From the NCBI GenBank assembly GCA_036725345.1, contig DAIMEJ010000002.1, positions 207,246 through 271,245 of the forward strand: 64,000 nucleotides of DNA, given 5' to 3'. Shown here piece by piece: positions 41,428 through 50,538 of the stretch (position 1 is the first letter of the stretch; each line of letters starts with the position of its first letter). Below the pieces are notes generated by a model. That model had not been told where the DNA came from. It saw only the letters and a list, made by a program, of their open reading frames with translations, and ran no database searches. The translations under genes and the position numbers were made by a program. The stretch comes from JAPLJU01 sp036725345 (GTDB lineage: Bacteria; Desulfobacterota; Syntrophia; Syntrophales; UBA2192).

Positions 41428-43242
41428 TTAAAAGTAGTACCATATTGAAATATAATCGTTGATGTTCTCGCCGTCCGCGTCGAGCCTCTTGAGGTAGTCG
41501 TAAATGGGGACGTCGGTGTAAAGGTAATCAAGGGCTGTGAGGATCCTGACTTCCCAGGAGAAGAAACGGTAAACCCTGCTTCCATTGGGCAGGATCATGA
41601 TCACCTCGTGGTCCTGCCAAGCCCGCAGATTCGATTTCCCAAGCTTCGGCACGTTAAAGACCGGTTCGTCCGTACGGACGAGTCCGGGAAGCAGGCGGGC
41701 TTCCTCTCTCCTTTCCTGCTCGATCCTCGCGATGGGAACTCGAAAGTCAATGGTCTCCTCCTTGCCCTTGGTGCTGAAGGTGTAGTAGGGGTCCACGCCC
41801 GAAACCTTGATGGTTTTGCGCAGAAGGGCCGTCTCGAATTTCCTGCTGTTGTAATAGGTGAAGACCTGCTGATTATACACATTGATCCCGGCGTTTTTGA
41901 GCTTTCTGACCGCCTCCACGGCATCAGGGGTCACTTCAGCTGCATGCTCGAAGTGTGTCACAATCGCGATTTCCCGCTTTCCCCATTCATGGTATTTTTT
42001 GATCACCGAGATGAATCCGTCGTCGATTCTGAAGGGGAGTGTGACAATCGTGCGGGTGCCGATGCGTATCCGTTCCACGTGCTTGATCTGCGCCACTTCC
42101 CCGATCAGCCAGTCCAGGTATCTGTTGTCGAGCGTCAGGGGGTCTCCTCCCGTGATCAAAACCTCCGTGATACTTTCGTGCCCGTCGATCCAGGCCAGGG
42201 CCTCCCGGATTTTCTTCCTGCTCATCATCACGTCCTCACCCATCGTCTTGATCTCCCAGTTCCGCTGGCAGTAAACACAGATCTGCGGGCAGGCGTTGTA
42301 GGGCTTGAGGATAAGGATTTCGGGATAGCGCCGCGTGATGCCGTCGACGGGGCTCGTCGACTTCTCGCCCATGAAATCCATGTCGAACCCCTGTTCCCGG
42401 CTCTGGGCGACGCTGCCGCAATAACGGTTGCCGGGTATTACCTGGGCGCGGATCTGGCGATCGTATGAACCTGACCCCTTCTTGCGAAAGAGGGAGAGAT
42501 AGTAAGGCGTGATTTCGAAGGGGATGGCGTCCGATTCGGCGCAGCGGAGCCCCGCCAGTTCGTCCCGGTCGAGCTTGACGAGGGCTGTGAGGGTTTTAAC
42601 GTCCTTGATGGTGTGCTTGAGGTGCCACCGGTAGTCTTTCCAGTCTTCTTCGCTTCCGCCGAAATATTTCAGTATGTCCGACTTCAGGGCCTTCCTTTCC
42701 CTGACGACGCTCCGGTCCAATCCCGTTTTGTGGCGCCTGAGGAATCTCCTGATGTAGGATGCATATTCGTCGAGCTGGTCCGAGCGGACGAGGGCCGCCT
42801 CCCTTCCGTCCGCATGAACGAAAAGCTCCTTGCTCTTGACGTGCTTTCCCGCTTTACCCGTAATGCCCAGGAACAGGGCGAGGTACTCGCAAAGAAAAGC
42901 CCTCGTTACGGCGTCGAGAGCCTTTTCCTTTTCGTGAACGATGTCGTACAGGGCCTCCAGAGGAGAAGACTTCGTGAGATATTCGTTCTCCGACCGCATC
43001 GTATTCATGAGCACGCGGATACATTCCTTGGCGTTCCTCTTCTCGATGATGTTGAGGTTCACGAAGTAGGTGTCGGATTTCATGTTGTAGAGGTCCCTGT
43101 CCAGCCGGTTCATGTAGTCGAATACGAGATGGCGGGCCTCCTCTACATGCTTGGAATTCTTGAGGATTTGTTTTATTTTTGGTTCCGTGGACCACAGCTG
43201 CTCGAGAAGCTGCTCCTTGGTCATGTTCAAAATGTTCTTCAT
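41428..43242 (-). CDS. KamA-family (lysine 2,3-aminomutase-like) radical SAM protein with long N-terminal extension
   Basis: A 604-residue protein. The radical SAM cysteines are in C-P-Q-I-C-V-Y-C (about residues 318-325), followed by I-T-G-G-D-P-L-T-L. The D-W-K-D-Y-R-W-H-L-K segment near 201 matches the start of lysine 2,3-aminomutase, so roughly 190 helical residues precede the usual domain. A clear aminomutase function cannot be assigned. The ATG at 43242 is preferred to a TTG at 43284, which lacks a ribosome-binding site. It lies between gcvPB and lipA. Confidence 0.82.
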   Translation of the reverse strand: MKNILNMTKEQLLEQLWSTEPKIKQILKNSKHVEEARHLVFDYMNRLDRDLYNMKSDTYFVNLNIIEKRNAKECIRVLMNTMRSENEYLTKSSPLEALYDIVHEKEKALDAVTRAFLCEYLALFLGITGKAGKHVKSKELFVHADGREAALVRSDQLDEYASYIRRFLRRHKTGLDRSVVRERKALKSDILKYFGGSEEDWKDYRWHLKHTIKDVKTLTALVKLDRDELAGLRCAESDAIPFEITPYYLSLFRKKGSGSYDRQIRAQVIPGNRYCGSVAQSREQGFDMDFMGEKSTSPVDGITRRYPEILILKPYNACPQICVYCQRNWEIKTMGEDVMMSRKKIREALAWIDGHESITEVLITGGDPLTLDNRYLDWLIGEVAQIKHVERIRIGTRTIVTLPFRIDDGFISVIKKYHEWGKREIAIVTHFEHAAEVTPDAVEAVRKLKNAGINVYNQQVFTYYNSRKFETALLRKTIKVSGVDPYYTFSTKGKEETIDFRVPIARIEQERREEARLLPGLVRTDEPVFNVPKLGKSNLRAWQDHEVIMILPNGSRVYRFFSWEVRILTALDYLYTDVPIYDYLKRLDADGENINDYISIWYYF

Positions 43243-43296
43243 GGGCGTCTTCCGCTTCACAGATTTTTTATGATTATATGACAACGGGAGATTGCA

Positions 43297-44745
43297 TTAC
43301 TTGCAATCGCCAAGCCAGCAGACGTCGGGTTTCCGGGCCGCCAGGACGTCATCGAGGCGCTTCACGGGCGTGGTGTGAGGCGCTGCCTTGAGCATCTCTG
43401 GATTTTCCTTCGCCTCCTTCGCGATGGCAATCATGGCGTCGCAGAAGGCGTCAAGCGTTTCCCGGCTTTCCGTTTCGTTCGGTTCGATCATGATGGCTTC
43501 CCGAACGATGAGGGGGAAATAGATGGTCGGCGGGTGGAATCCGTAGTCGAGAAGGCGCTTGGCAATGTCCGTCGTGTGAACACCGCTTTCCTTGACCTGT
43601 TTCTCCCCCGAGAAGACGCACTCGTGCATGCAGATCCGGTCGTAGGGGATCTGGTAATAGGGCCTGAGGCGTTCCTTCACGTAGTTTGCATTGAGCACGG
43701 CGTTTTCACTTGCCCTTTTCAACCCCTCGGGTCCGAGGGAACGGATGTACGTGAAGGCCTTGACCATCACGTTGAAATTCCCGTAAAAGGATCTCACCCG
43801 GCCGATGCTCTCCGGGAAGTTTTCGTCCCAGGCATACCGCCTTCCCTTCCGGACGACGCGCGGGACGGGAAGGTGAGGGACGAGGTCCTTCCTGACGCCC
43901 AGGGGGCCGGCACCCGGCCCGCCGCATCCGTGGGGGGTCGAGAAGGTCTTGTGGAGGTTGAGCTGGATGATGTCGAAACCGAGGTCCCCCGGCCGCGTGA
44001 TGCCCATGAAGGCGTTCGCGTTGGCGCCGTCGCAGTAGAGAAGCCCCCCCTTCCCATGGACCGTACTCGCAACCGCCTCGATGTTTCGTTCAAAGAGCCC
44101 CAGCGTGTTCGGGTTCGTGAGCATGAGTCCCGCCACATCCTCCGTCATCAGCTCTCGGAGGTGCTCGAGATCAACGCCGCCCTCGGTGTTGGAACGAACC
44201 GTCACCACCTGGAATCCGCACAGGGCAACCGACGCGGGGTTCGTCCCGTGGGCCGTGTCCGGGATCAGGACCCTGGAGCGCTTTTGACCGTTCTTCTCAA
44301 AGTACTTCTTGATGATCATCACCCCCGTGAGTTCACCGTGGGCGCCCGCGGCCGGCTGCAGGGCGAAATCCGCCATGCCGAAGATCTCGCTCAGATACCT
44401 TCTAAGCTCATACATGAGCTGCAGGTTACCCTGGGCGAAAGCCGCCGGCGCGTAAGGGTGCAGCATCGTGAAACCCGGCAGTCTCGCCACCTCCTCGTTG
44501 AGTTTCGGGTTGTATTTCATCGTGCAGGAACCCAGGGGGTAAAAGCCGATGTCGACACCGAAGTTCCTCCGCGAGAGCCCCGTGTAGTGTCGCACGAGAT
44601 CGATCTCGGCCACCTCGGGAAGGTCGATGTCCTCCCGGAGCAGGGATCGGTCGATGAGACTTTCGATGGGGGTCTCCGGGACATCGCAGGCAGGCACGCT
44701 GCAGGCCCTGCGGCCCGGTCGGCTTTTCTCGTAGATCAATTCCAT
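43297..44745 (-). CDS. gcvPB: glycine dehydrogenase (decarboxylating) subunit 2
   Basis: A 482-residue P-protein subunit holding the PLP lysine in N-L-H-K-T-F-S-T-P-H-G near residue 258, with G-S-C-T-M-K-Y-N-P-K near 74. It decarboxylates glycine and hands the aminomethyl group to lipoyl-GcvH. A GAGGAGG box precedes the ATG. Follows gcvPA by about 50 nt. The split PA/PB form is usual in anaerobes and Gram-positives. Confidence 0.96.
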   Translation of the reverse strand: MELIYEKSRPGRRACSVPACDVPETPIESLIDRSLLREDIDLPEVAEIDLVRHYTGLSRRNFGVDIGFYPLGSCTMKYNPKLNEEVARLPGFTMLHPYAPAAFAQGNLQLMYELRRYLSEIFGMADFALQPAAGAHGELTGVMIIKKYFEKNGQKRSRVLIPDTAHGTNPASVALCGFQVVTVRSNTEGGVDLEHLRELMTEDVAGLMLTNPNTLGLFERNIEAVASTVHGKGGLLYCDGANANAFMGITRPGDLGFDIIQLNLHKTFSTPHGCGGPGAGPLGVRKDLVPHLPVPRVVRKGRRYAWDENFPESIGRVRSFYGNFNVMVKAFTYIRSLGPEGLKRASENAVLNANYVKERLRPYYQIPYDRICMHECVFSGEKQVKESGVHTTDIAKRLLDYGFHPPTIYFPLIVREAIMIEPNETESRETLDAFCDAMIAIAKEAKENPEMLKAAPHTTPVKRLDDVLAARKPDVCWLGDCK

Positions 44746-44796
44746 GGAATCCTCCTCTTATGTTCACCCTCGATCATCCATTCGGTGACGCCTGGC

Positions 44797-46122
44797 TCAG
44801 GCCAGAATGGAAACGACGTCATCGATGTCTTCCTTTTTCAGCATCTCCGTAGCGCAGAGAAGCAGTCCGTTCTTCAGCTCCGGGTAATGCCCTCCGACCT
44901 CGTAACCCCCCAGGATGCCCGCCGCTTGAAGCTCTTCATTGGCGCGACCGGGGTCGGGACACCGCAGCACGAATTCATTGTAGCAAGGCCCCGAAAAAAC
45001 CGGCTCCCACCCCTTGAGCGTGAGAAGTCTCTCACGAAGGTACCTTGCCTTCAGGATGTTGAGTTCCGCAAGCCGCTTCAGGTTCTTGCCGAGGCACGCG
45101 AGATAAACCCCGGCAGCCAGAGCGCAGAGAGCTTCGTTGGAGCAGATGTTGGATGTCGCCTTCTCCCGGCGGATGTGCTGCTCCCGGGTCTGCAGCGTCA
45201 GCACGAAGCCGCGCCTGTTTTCCCTGTCCACCGTGGCACCCGAGAGCCTCCCCGGGATCTTCCGGAGGAACTGGCCGGTGCTCGCGAAAATACCGAGATA
45301 GGGCCCGCCGAAGTTCACGGGGTTTCCAAAGCTCTGACCCTCTCCGACCACAAAGTCTGCGCCCGTCTCGCCGGCGGGTTTCAGGACGCCCAGCGAGGTC
45401 GCCTCCGTGAATCCGCAGACGAGATAGGCCCCCTTTTCATGCACCGCTTTCTCGATGGCGCCGGGATTCTCAATGACACCGAAGAAGTTCGGGCTCTGGA
45501 TGAGAACGGCGGCCGTGTTTTCGTCCATCGCCGACCGGAGCGCCTCCTCGTCGAGCTGTCCCGATTTGCCGTATTCCGTCTCCACGACCTCGTAGCCGTT
45601 TGCCCAGGCGTAGGTTTTCACCACCCGTCGATACTCGGGGTGAACGGATTTCACCGCGACGATTCTGTTTCGATTGAGGGTCTTCGCGGAGAGCACGGCC
45701 GCTTCCGCCATGGCTGAGGCTCCGTCGTACATCGAGGCATTGGCCACCTGCGTACCCGTGAGCTTTGCGATCATCGTCTGGTACTCGTAGATGGCCTGAA
45801 GGATGCCCTGGCTGATCTCCGCCTGGTAGGGTGTGTAGGCCGTGTAGAACTCGGATCGGGAGATCACGTGCCCGACGACGGCGGGGATGTAGTGATGATA
45901 CGAACCGGCCCCCATGAGAGTGATTCGGGGCAGGGCGTTCTCTTCGGCCATGCCCTTCATGAGATCGAAGGCTTCCGGTTCCGACTGCGCGGGGGGAAGA
46001 TCGAGAAGCTTTCGGAGTCTGTAAGGGGTCGGGATATCCGCAAATAGCTCCTCGAGAGATTGAATCCCCACCGTCTGCATCATCGCTTTCTGGTCTTCGG
46101 CCGTGTGGGGCACATAGTCCAT
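44797..46122 (-). CDS. gcvPA: glycine dehydrogenase (decarboxylating) subunit 1
   Basis: A 441-residue N-terminal half of the P protein: the opening Y-V-P-H-T, Y-T-P-Y-Q-A-E-I-S-Q-G near residue 95, A-N-A-S-M-Y-D-G-A-S-A and G-E-G-Q-S-F-G. It forms the alpha2beta2 enzyme with GcvPB. AAAGGAG precedes the start. Lies between gcvH and gcvPB in the leftward gcvT-gcvH-gcvPA-gcvPB operon. Confidence 0.96.
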   Translation of the reverse strand: MDYVPHTAEDQKAMMQTVGIQSLEELFADIPTPYRLRKLLDLPPAQSEPEAFDLMKGMAEENALPRITLMGAGSYHHYIPAVVGHVISRSEFYTAYTPYQAEISQGILQAIYEYQTMIAKLTGTQVANASMYDGASAMAEAAVLSAKTLNRNRIVAVKSVHPEYRRVVKTYAWANGYEVVETEYGKSGQLDEEALRSAMDENTAAVLIQSPNFFGVIENPGAIEKAVHEKGAYLVCGFTEATSLGVLKPAGETGADFVVGEGQSFGNPVNFGGPYLGIFASTGQFLRKIPGRLSGATVDRENRRGFVLTLQTREQHIRREKATSNICSNEALCALAAGVYLACLGKNLKRLAELNILKARYLRERLLTLKGWEPVFSGPCYNEFVLRCPDPGRANEELQAAGILGGYEVGGHYPELKNGLLLCATEMLKKEDIDDVVSILA

Positions 46123-46199
46123 GGGAGGCTCCTTTCAGATTCAGGTTGCGGGTCTGATCAGGGCGAAACCCGGCGTGACGGGATGTGTGAATTTATTTT

Positions 46200-46598
46200 T
46201 CAATGCGCCGTTTCCTTGATCATGGCTTCGTAACCCGATGCGTCCATCAGGTGATTCAATTCCGCGGGCTGATCCATCCGGATCCGGGCAATCCAGCCCT
46301 CGCCGAAGGCATCCTTGTTGATCAACTCGGGCTCGCTTTCAAGCCGGCTGTTGACTTCGACGACCTCCCCGCTCACGGGCGAGTAGACATCGGAGACGGA
46401 TTTGACCGACTCCACCACGGCGACGGTCTCCATCTGTTTCACCTTATTTCCGATCTTCGGCAACTCCACGTAAACAATGTCCGTCAGCAGTTCCTGTGCG
46501 TGATCGGTGATGCCCATCGTCACGACACCGTCTCTCCGGTCGAGGGCCCACTCGTGCTCTTTCGTGTACTTCCTGTCTGCTGGGCTGGGCTTGGCCAT
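46200..46598 (-). CDS. gcvH: glycine cleavage system H protein
   Basis: A 132-residue lipoyl carrier. The lipoylated lysine is K66 in V-E-S-V-K-S-V, within the family sequence Y-T-K-E-H-E-W ... G-I-T-D-H-A-Q. The ATG at 46598 has AAAGGAG upstream; the frame open to 46625 would add nine unlikely residues. It shuttles the aminomethyl group between P and T proteins. LipA, needed for its cofactor, is encoded downstream. Confidence 0.96.
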   Translation of the reverse strand: MAKPSPADRKYTKEHEWALDRRDGVVTMGITDHAQELLTDIVYVELPKIGNKVKQMETVAVVESVKSVSDVYSPVSGEVVEVNSRLESEPELINKDAFGEGWIARIRMDQPAELNHLMDASGYEAMIKETAH

Positions 46599-46634
46599 TT
46601 CCTGCTCCTTTCCGGCGGGATTCAATTTCTGTTC

Positions 46635-47732
46635 TTAAGTCTGGGGTCTTCTGTAGAACGGCAAGGGAACCACCCTCGCCTTTGCGTGCTGGCTGCGGAT
46701 TTCGATTTCGATCTCGCTTCCGGGGCTTTCATGGGTCCTGTCGACGAAGGCGAAGCCCAAAGCCTTGCCGAGAGTCGGTGCGAAGGTCCCTGAGGTGACG
46801 CGGCCGATCTCCCGGCCGTTCCCGAAGACCTTGTAGCCGTGTCTCGCGATCCCCCGGTCCGTCATCTCGAACCCGATGAGCTTTTTCTTCGCCCCCTCTT
46901 CCTTCTGCTTTCTCAGGGCTTCGCGGCCGATGAAGTCCTTCGTGAGATCGACGATCCAGCCGTAGACCACCTCGTAGGGTGTTACCGTTTCATCTATTTC
47001 ATGACCGTAGAGCATCAGGCCCGACTCGATGCGAAGGGTGTCACGAGCCCCGAGCCCCACCGGTTTCAGTCCCATGGGCGTCCCGTTGTTCAGAAGGGCG
47101 TCGAAGATATCACCGATCCGGCGGCTGTCGGCGTAGATCTCAAAGCCATCCTCCCCTGTGTATCCGCTTCTGGAGACGATCGAAGGAATGCCGAGCACAT
47201 CCGTGCTCATGAAATGGTAGAACTTGAGCGGGGCCAGATTTCCCGATGTGATCTTCTGAAGAATGGTCTGTGACTTCGGCCCCTGCAGATCGATCTTGCC
47301 CGTGGCATAGCTGATGTCCCGGAGGGTGACGCTCGGGGACCCCTTTTCCCTATGTGCTTTCAGGATCCACTCCCAGTCACCGTCCTTGGTCGCGGCGTTG
47401 GTAACCACCATGTAGTGCTCATCACCCAGTCTGTAAACCGTCAGGTCGTCTATGATGCCGCCCCGGACATTCGGCATGACGCTCAGCTTCATCTGGCCTA
47501 TTTCCTGGCCGTCGAGGTTCCGGCTCATGACGCTCTGCAGGAGCTCCCGGGCGCCGGGTCCGCGGACTTCGATTTCACCCATGTGGCATATGTCGAAGAG
47601 TCCCGCTGCGGACCTCGTGGCCCTGTGCTCCTCGATGACGGCGGTGTACTGAACGGGCATGCACCATCCGCCGAATTCGATCATCGTTGCCTTCAGTTTC
47701 TGGTGCCTTTCAAAGAGTGGGGTTTTCTTCAT
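46635..47732 (-). CDS. gcvT: aminomethyltransferase (glycine cleavage T protein)
   Basis: A 365-residue T protein: L-K-A-T-M-I-E-F-G-G-W-x-M-P near residue 13, L-F-D-I-C-H-M-G-E near 45, G-Y-T-G-E-D-G-F-E-I near 187, and I-E-S-G-L-M-L-Y-G-H-E-I. It releases ammonia and transfers the methylene group to tetrahydrofolate. First gene of the operon. No glycine riboswitch core was found in the 320-nt upstream region. Confidence 0.95.
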   Translation of the reverse strand: MKKTPLFERHQKLKATMIEFGGWCMPVQYTAVIEEHRATRSAAGLFDICHMGEIEVRGPGARELLQSVMSRNLDGQEIGQMKLSVMPNVRGGIIDDLTVYRLGDEHYMVVTNAATKDGDWEWILKAHREKGSPSVTLRDISYATGKIDLQGPKSQTILQKITSGNLAPLKFYHFMSTDVLGIPSIVSRSGYTGEDGFEIYADSRRIGDIFDALLNNGTPMGLKPVGLGARDTLRIESGLMLYGHEIDETVTPYEVVYGWIVDLTKDFIGREALRKQKEEGAKKKLIGFEMTDRGIARHGYKVFGNGREIGRVTSGTFAPTLGKALGFAFVDRTHESPGSEIEIEIRSQHAKARVVPLPFYRRPQT

Positions 47733-48053
47733 GGTCTTCTCCTGATCAGAATAAGTCCTCAGGATTGATGTTCACGGCGGAATCGCTGAAGAGAAAATTC
47801 TATTAATTTCAATGGGATGGCATTTACAGAAACGAATGATCGCCCCCGGACGGTCACCGGTCCTCGGTGGTCAGACGGTACTATAAACCCCGTCATAATT
47901 CAATTAGAATGTATGCGGAAATTCGCCGGGAAGACGCTTCAAAGGGTGTGGAGGGCGCAAGGCTAAAAAAAATGTAGATATTTTTCCTCAGTTATATTAA
48001 ATGAGCAAAAATATTGCATTATTCTTGGTAGATCATCAAGAGAGAGGCATTCC
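47733..48053. other. divergent intergenic region, nothing recognised
   Basis: A 321-nt spacer between gcvT (left) and an aminotransferase (right). Moderately AT-rich on the right. I saw a TATAGT hexamer on the minus strand near 47880 without a convincing -35, no glycine riboswitch motifs, and no open frame worth calling. Confidence 0.5.
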
Positions 48054-49370
48054 ATGAGATTCGACATTGCCAAGAGAGGTGAGGGCCTCACCTACGAAAT
48101 CAGAAACATCGTTGGCGTGGCCAACCGGCTCAAATCATGCGGCATGGAGGTCATTTGGGAGAACATCGGCGACCCCGTGCACAAAGGGGAGAAGATCCCC
48201 GACTGGATGAAGGAAGTCCTGATCGATCTTCTAAAGGAGGATATCAATTACGCATATTCCCCCACACAGGGGCATGAAGCGACGCGCGAATTTATCGCGG
48301 AAAGGGTCAACAAAAGGGGCAAGACGCAGATCGCGCCCGATGACATCATCTTCTTCAACGGCCTGGGTGATGCAATTGCCAGGTCTTACGGCGTCATCCG
48401 GGTCGACGCCAGGATCATCCTGCCCGAACCGACCTACTCGACCCATTTCCTTGCCGAGGTTCACCACGCCTCCTTTCCGCCGAGCACGTACCGGATGAAT
48501 CCCTATCACAGGTGGCATCCGGACATGAACGAGCTCGAGATCAAGGTCAAGAGCCACAAGGCGATCGTGGGCATCCTCGTGATCAACCCCGACAACCCCA
48601 CGGGTTTCGTCTACCCCGAGGAGACGCTGAGGCGCATCGTGAAGATCGCCAGGGAAAACGATCTTTTCCTCGTCTTCGACGAGATCTACATCAACATGGT
48701 CTACAACGCGCAGCAGACCGTACCTCTTTCCGACATCATCGAGGATGTGCCGGCCATCAGCATGAAAGGGATTTCAAAGGAGTTTCCCTGGCCCGGGGCC
48801 CGGTGCGGGTGGATCGAGGTGTACAACGGGCAGAAGGACGAGGCCTTTGCCCATTACGTCCAGGCGATCCTGATGCAGAAGATGGCCGAGGTGTGCTCGA
48901 CGACTCTGCCCCAGGTCTCGATCCCGAGACTCATGTCCCACCCGGAGTACGAAAAATACCTGAACAACAGGCTCCGGACATACGAGCAACTCTCCAACGT
49001 CGCTTACAACATCCTCAAGGACGTGCCCTACATCGTTGTGAACCGCACCAACGGCGCCTTCTACATGTCCGTCGTTTTCAACGAAGCGGTCCTCAACGAC
49101 AGGCAGACACTCCCCATCGAGCACAGCAACATCCGTCATTTCATCGAAAAGATATGCAGTGAAAGGATCGAGCTGGACAAACGCTTCGTCTATTACCTGC
49201 TCGGGTCCACGGGCATCTGCGTGGTCCCTCTCACCTCCTTCTTCACACCGCTCATGGGTTTCCGGATGACCCTCCTGGAGAAGGACGTCTCCAAGTTCGA
49301 GTATACGGTGAGGGTGCTTGCCGAAAAGATCGTGCAGTACGTCGAGTCATCCAAGTGGTCTCGCGATTAG
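48054..49370 (+). CDS. class I/II PLP-dependent aminotransferase
   Basis: A 438-residue fold-type I aminotransferase. The PLP lysine is in S-M-K-G-I-S-K-E-F-P-W-P-G-A-R-C-G-W near residue 243; N-P-D-N-P-T-G-F-V-Y-P near 178 and the D-E-I-Y aspartate-tyrosine around 210 are conserved. It is longer than typical AspC/AlaC proteins (about 400). The amino acid substrate is not evident. It appears monocistronic and ends at a terminator. Confidence 0.88.
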   Translation: MRFDIAKRGEGLTYEIRNIVGVANRLKSCGMEVIWENIGDPVHKGEKIPDWMKEVLIDLLKEDINYAYSPTQGHEATREFIAERVNKRGKTQIAPDDIIFFNGLGDAIARSYGVIRVDARIILPEPTYSTHFLAEVHHASFPPSTYRMNPYHRWHPDMNELEIKVKSHKAIVGILVINPDNPTGFVYPEETLRRIVKIARENDLFLVFDEIYINMVYNAQQTVPLSDIIEDVPAISMKGISKEFPWPGARCGWIEVYNGQKDEAFAHYVQAILMQKMAEVCSTTLPQVSIPRLMSHPEYEKYLNNRLRTYEQLSNVAYNILKDVPYIVVNRTNGAFYMSVVFNEAVLNDRQTLPIEHSNIRHFIEKICSERIELDKRFVYYLLGSTGICVVPLTSFFTPLMGFRMTLLEKDVSKFEYTVRVLAEKIVQYVESSKWSRD

Positions 49371-49392
49371 AGCAGACCTTAAAGCGACCGTG

Positions 49393-49420
49393 AAAGGGGC
49401 CCCTTATGGGGCCCTTTTTC
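49393..49420. terminator. bidirectional terminator
   Basis: AAAGGGGCCCC pairs with GGGGCCCTTT around a TTAT loop, with one bulged base, and is followed by T residues. It serves the aminotransferase and the convergent binding-protein gene. Confidence 0.8.
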
Positions 49421-50389
49421 TTAAGGGTTGGACCCGAGTCTGTCGCGGACTTCGGGGTGGATGAGCCTCGTCAACTCCTCGAGGCCGTCCACGATTCTCG
49501 GCGAAGGGCGGAAGACGAGATCTGTTTCCATCAGGTAGATCCTTCCCGTTCGGACCGCCGGGATGGAAGGCCAGCGGGACCATTTCTTGTTCACTTTTTC
49601 GAAGGTTCCCTCTCCCTTCATGGACGTGACGATGACAACGTCCGGTGCCGCCGTGAGGATTTTCTCGATGCTGTAACGGGGGTAGCGTACGGTTTCCCCG
49701 CCGGCAATGTTCAAACCGCCGGCAATTGTGATGAGTTCGTTCAGGAAAGTGCCGCTGCCGGCCGTGATAAGAGCATCGATACCCACCTGAAAGAAGACTT
49801 TCGGTCGCGGCAGACGCTCCGTCACCGTTTTCACGTGAAGGATCCTTTGCCGGAGCTTGTGGACCAGCGCGTGGGCCTCCTTCTCCCTTCCCGTCATCCC
49901 GCCCAAGGTGGAGATCATGTGCAATGTCTGGTTCAGGTTTGACGGGCTGACCGTGTAAACCGGCAGCCCCAGCCTCATCAGCTGTTCAACGGATTCCTTC
50001 CGGTTGCCGTCGGCCGTGGCCAGAATCAGATCCGGACGCAGAGAGACAATTTTCTCGGCCGAGAGGCTGATGAAACTGCCCACCTTCGGCCTGGAGAGCG
50101 CTGCTTCAGGATAATTGCAAAAATCCGTCACACCGACAATCTCACGGTCGAGACCGAGGGCAAAAAGTGTCTCCGTGATGCTCGGCGCGAGCGAAATGAT
50201 CCTCCGGGGATGAGAGGGAATCTGAACGGTTCTCCCGATATCGTCGGTATAGACTGCCGCTTTCGAGGGACTCAATGGAATGCTGAGGAAAAGAATGCAC
50301 AGGGCCGTCAGTGCGAAAGCGCGCTCCTTGAAACCCCTTCGTGCCGGCCGCTCCTTTCTTCTGATGCAGGAATCCTTTGACGTCACCAT
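49421..50389 (-). CDS. BtuF-like periplasmic substrate-binding protein
   Basis: A 322-residue periplasmic binding protein with a signal peptide (hydrophobic core at about residues 25-40, cleavage after S-K-A). The family pattern R-I-I-S-L-A-P-S-I-T-E-T-L-F-A-L-G-L near 63 and the long connecting helix identify a cobalamin or iron-siderophore binding protein of the helical-backbone type. No permease (BtuC) or ATPase (BtuD) is adjacent, so it is an orphan here. Confidence 0.82.
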   Translation of the reverse strand: MVTSKDSCIRRKERPARRGFKERAFALTALCILFLSIPLSPSKAAVYTDDIGRTVQIPSHPRRIISLAPSITETLFALGLDREIVGVTDFCNYPEAALSRPKVGSFISLSAEKIVSLRPDLILATADGNRKESVEQLMRLGLPVYTVSPSNLNQTLHMISTLGGMTGREKEAHALVHKLRQRILHVKTVTERLPRPKVFFQVGIDALITAGSGTFLNELITIAGGLNIAGGETVRYPRYSIEKILTAAPDVVIVTSMKGEGTFEKVNKKWSRWPSIPAVRTGRIYLMETDLVFRPSPRIVDGLEELTRLIHPEVRDRLGSNP

Positions 50390-50538
50390 ACACCCTTTGA
50401 CCCCGGCCGAGGCCTTGACTCATAGAATATGTTGAAGAAAAAACGCTTTTTTGCCATATATGGGCGAACAGGGATTGTCAACCCGGTTTTTTCTCGAGAT
50501 TGTTATTGTCTTTTCAAGGACCTTCGGGGGGAATCACC

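Noticed and set aside
43375..45717. 780-residue plus-strand open frame opposite gcvPB/gcvPA
   Set aside because: Shadow of the glycine decarboxylase genes; its composition is the mirror of their codon bias and it has no recognisable motifs.
47733..48053. Glycine riboswitch upstream of gcvT
   Set aside because: No tandem aptamer motifs were found on the minus strand.
49827..49842. Second parS-like site (GTTTTCACGTGAAGGA)
   Set aside because: Only 12 of 16 positions match parS and the palindrome is broken outside the core.
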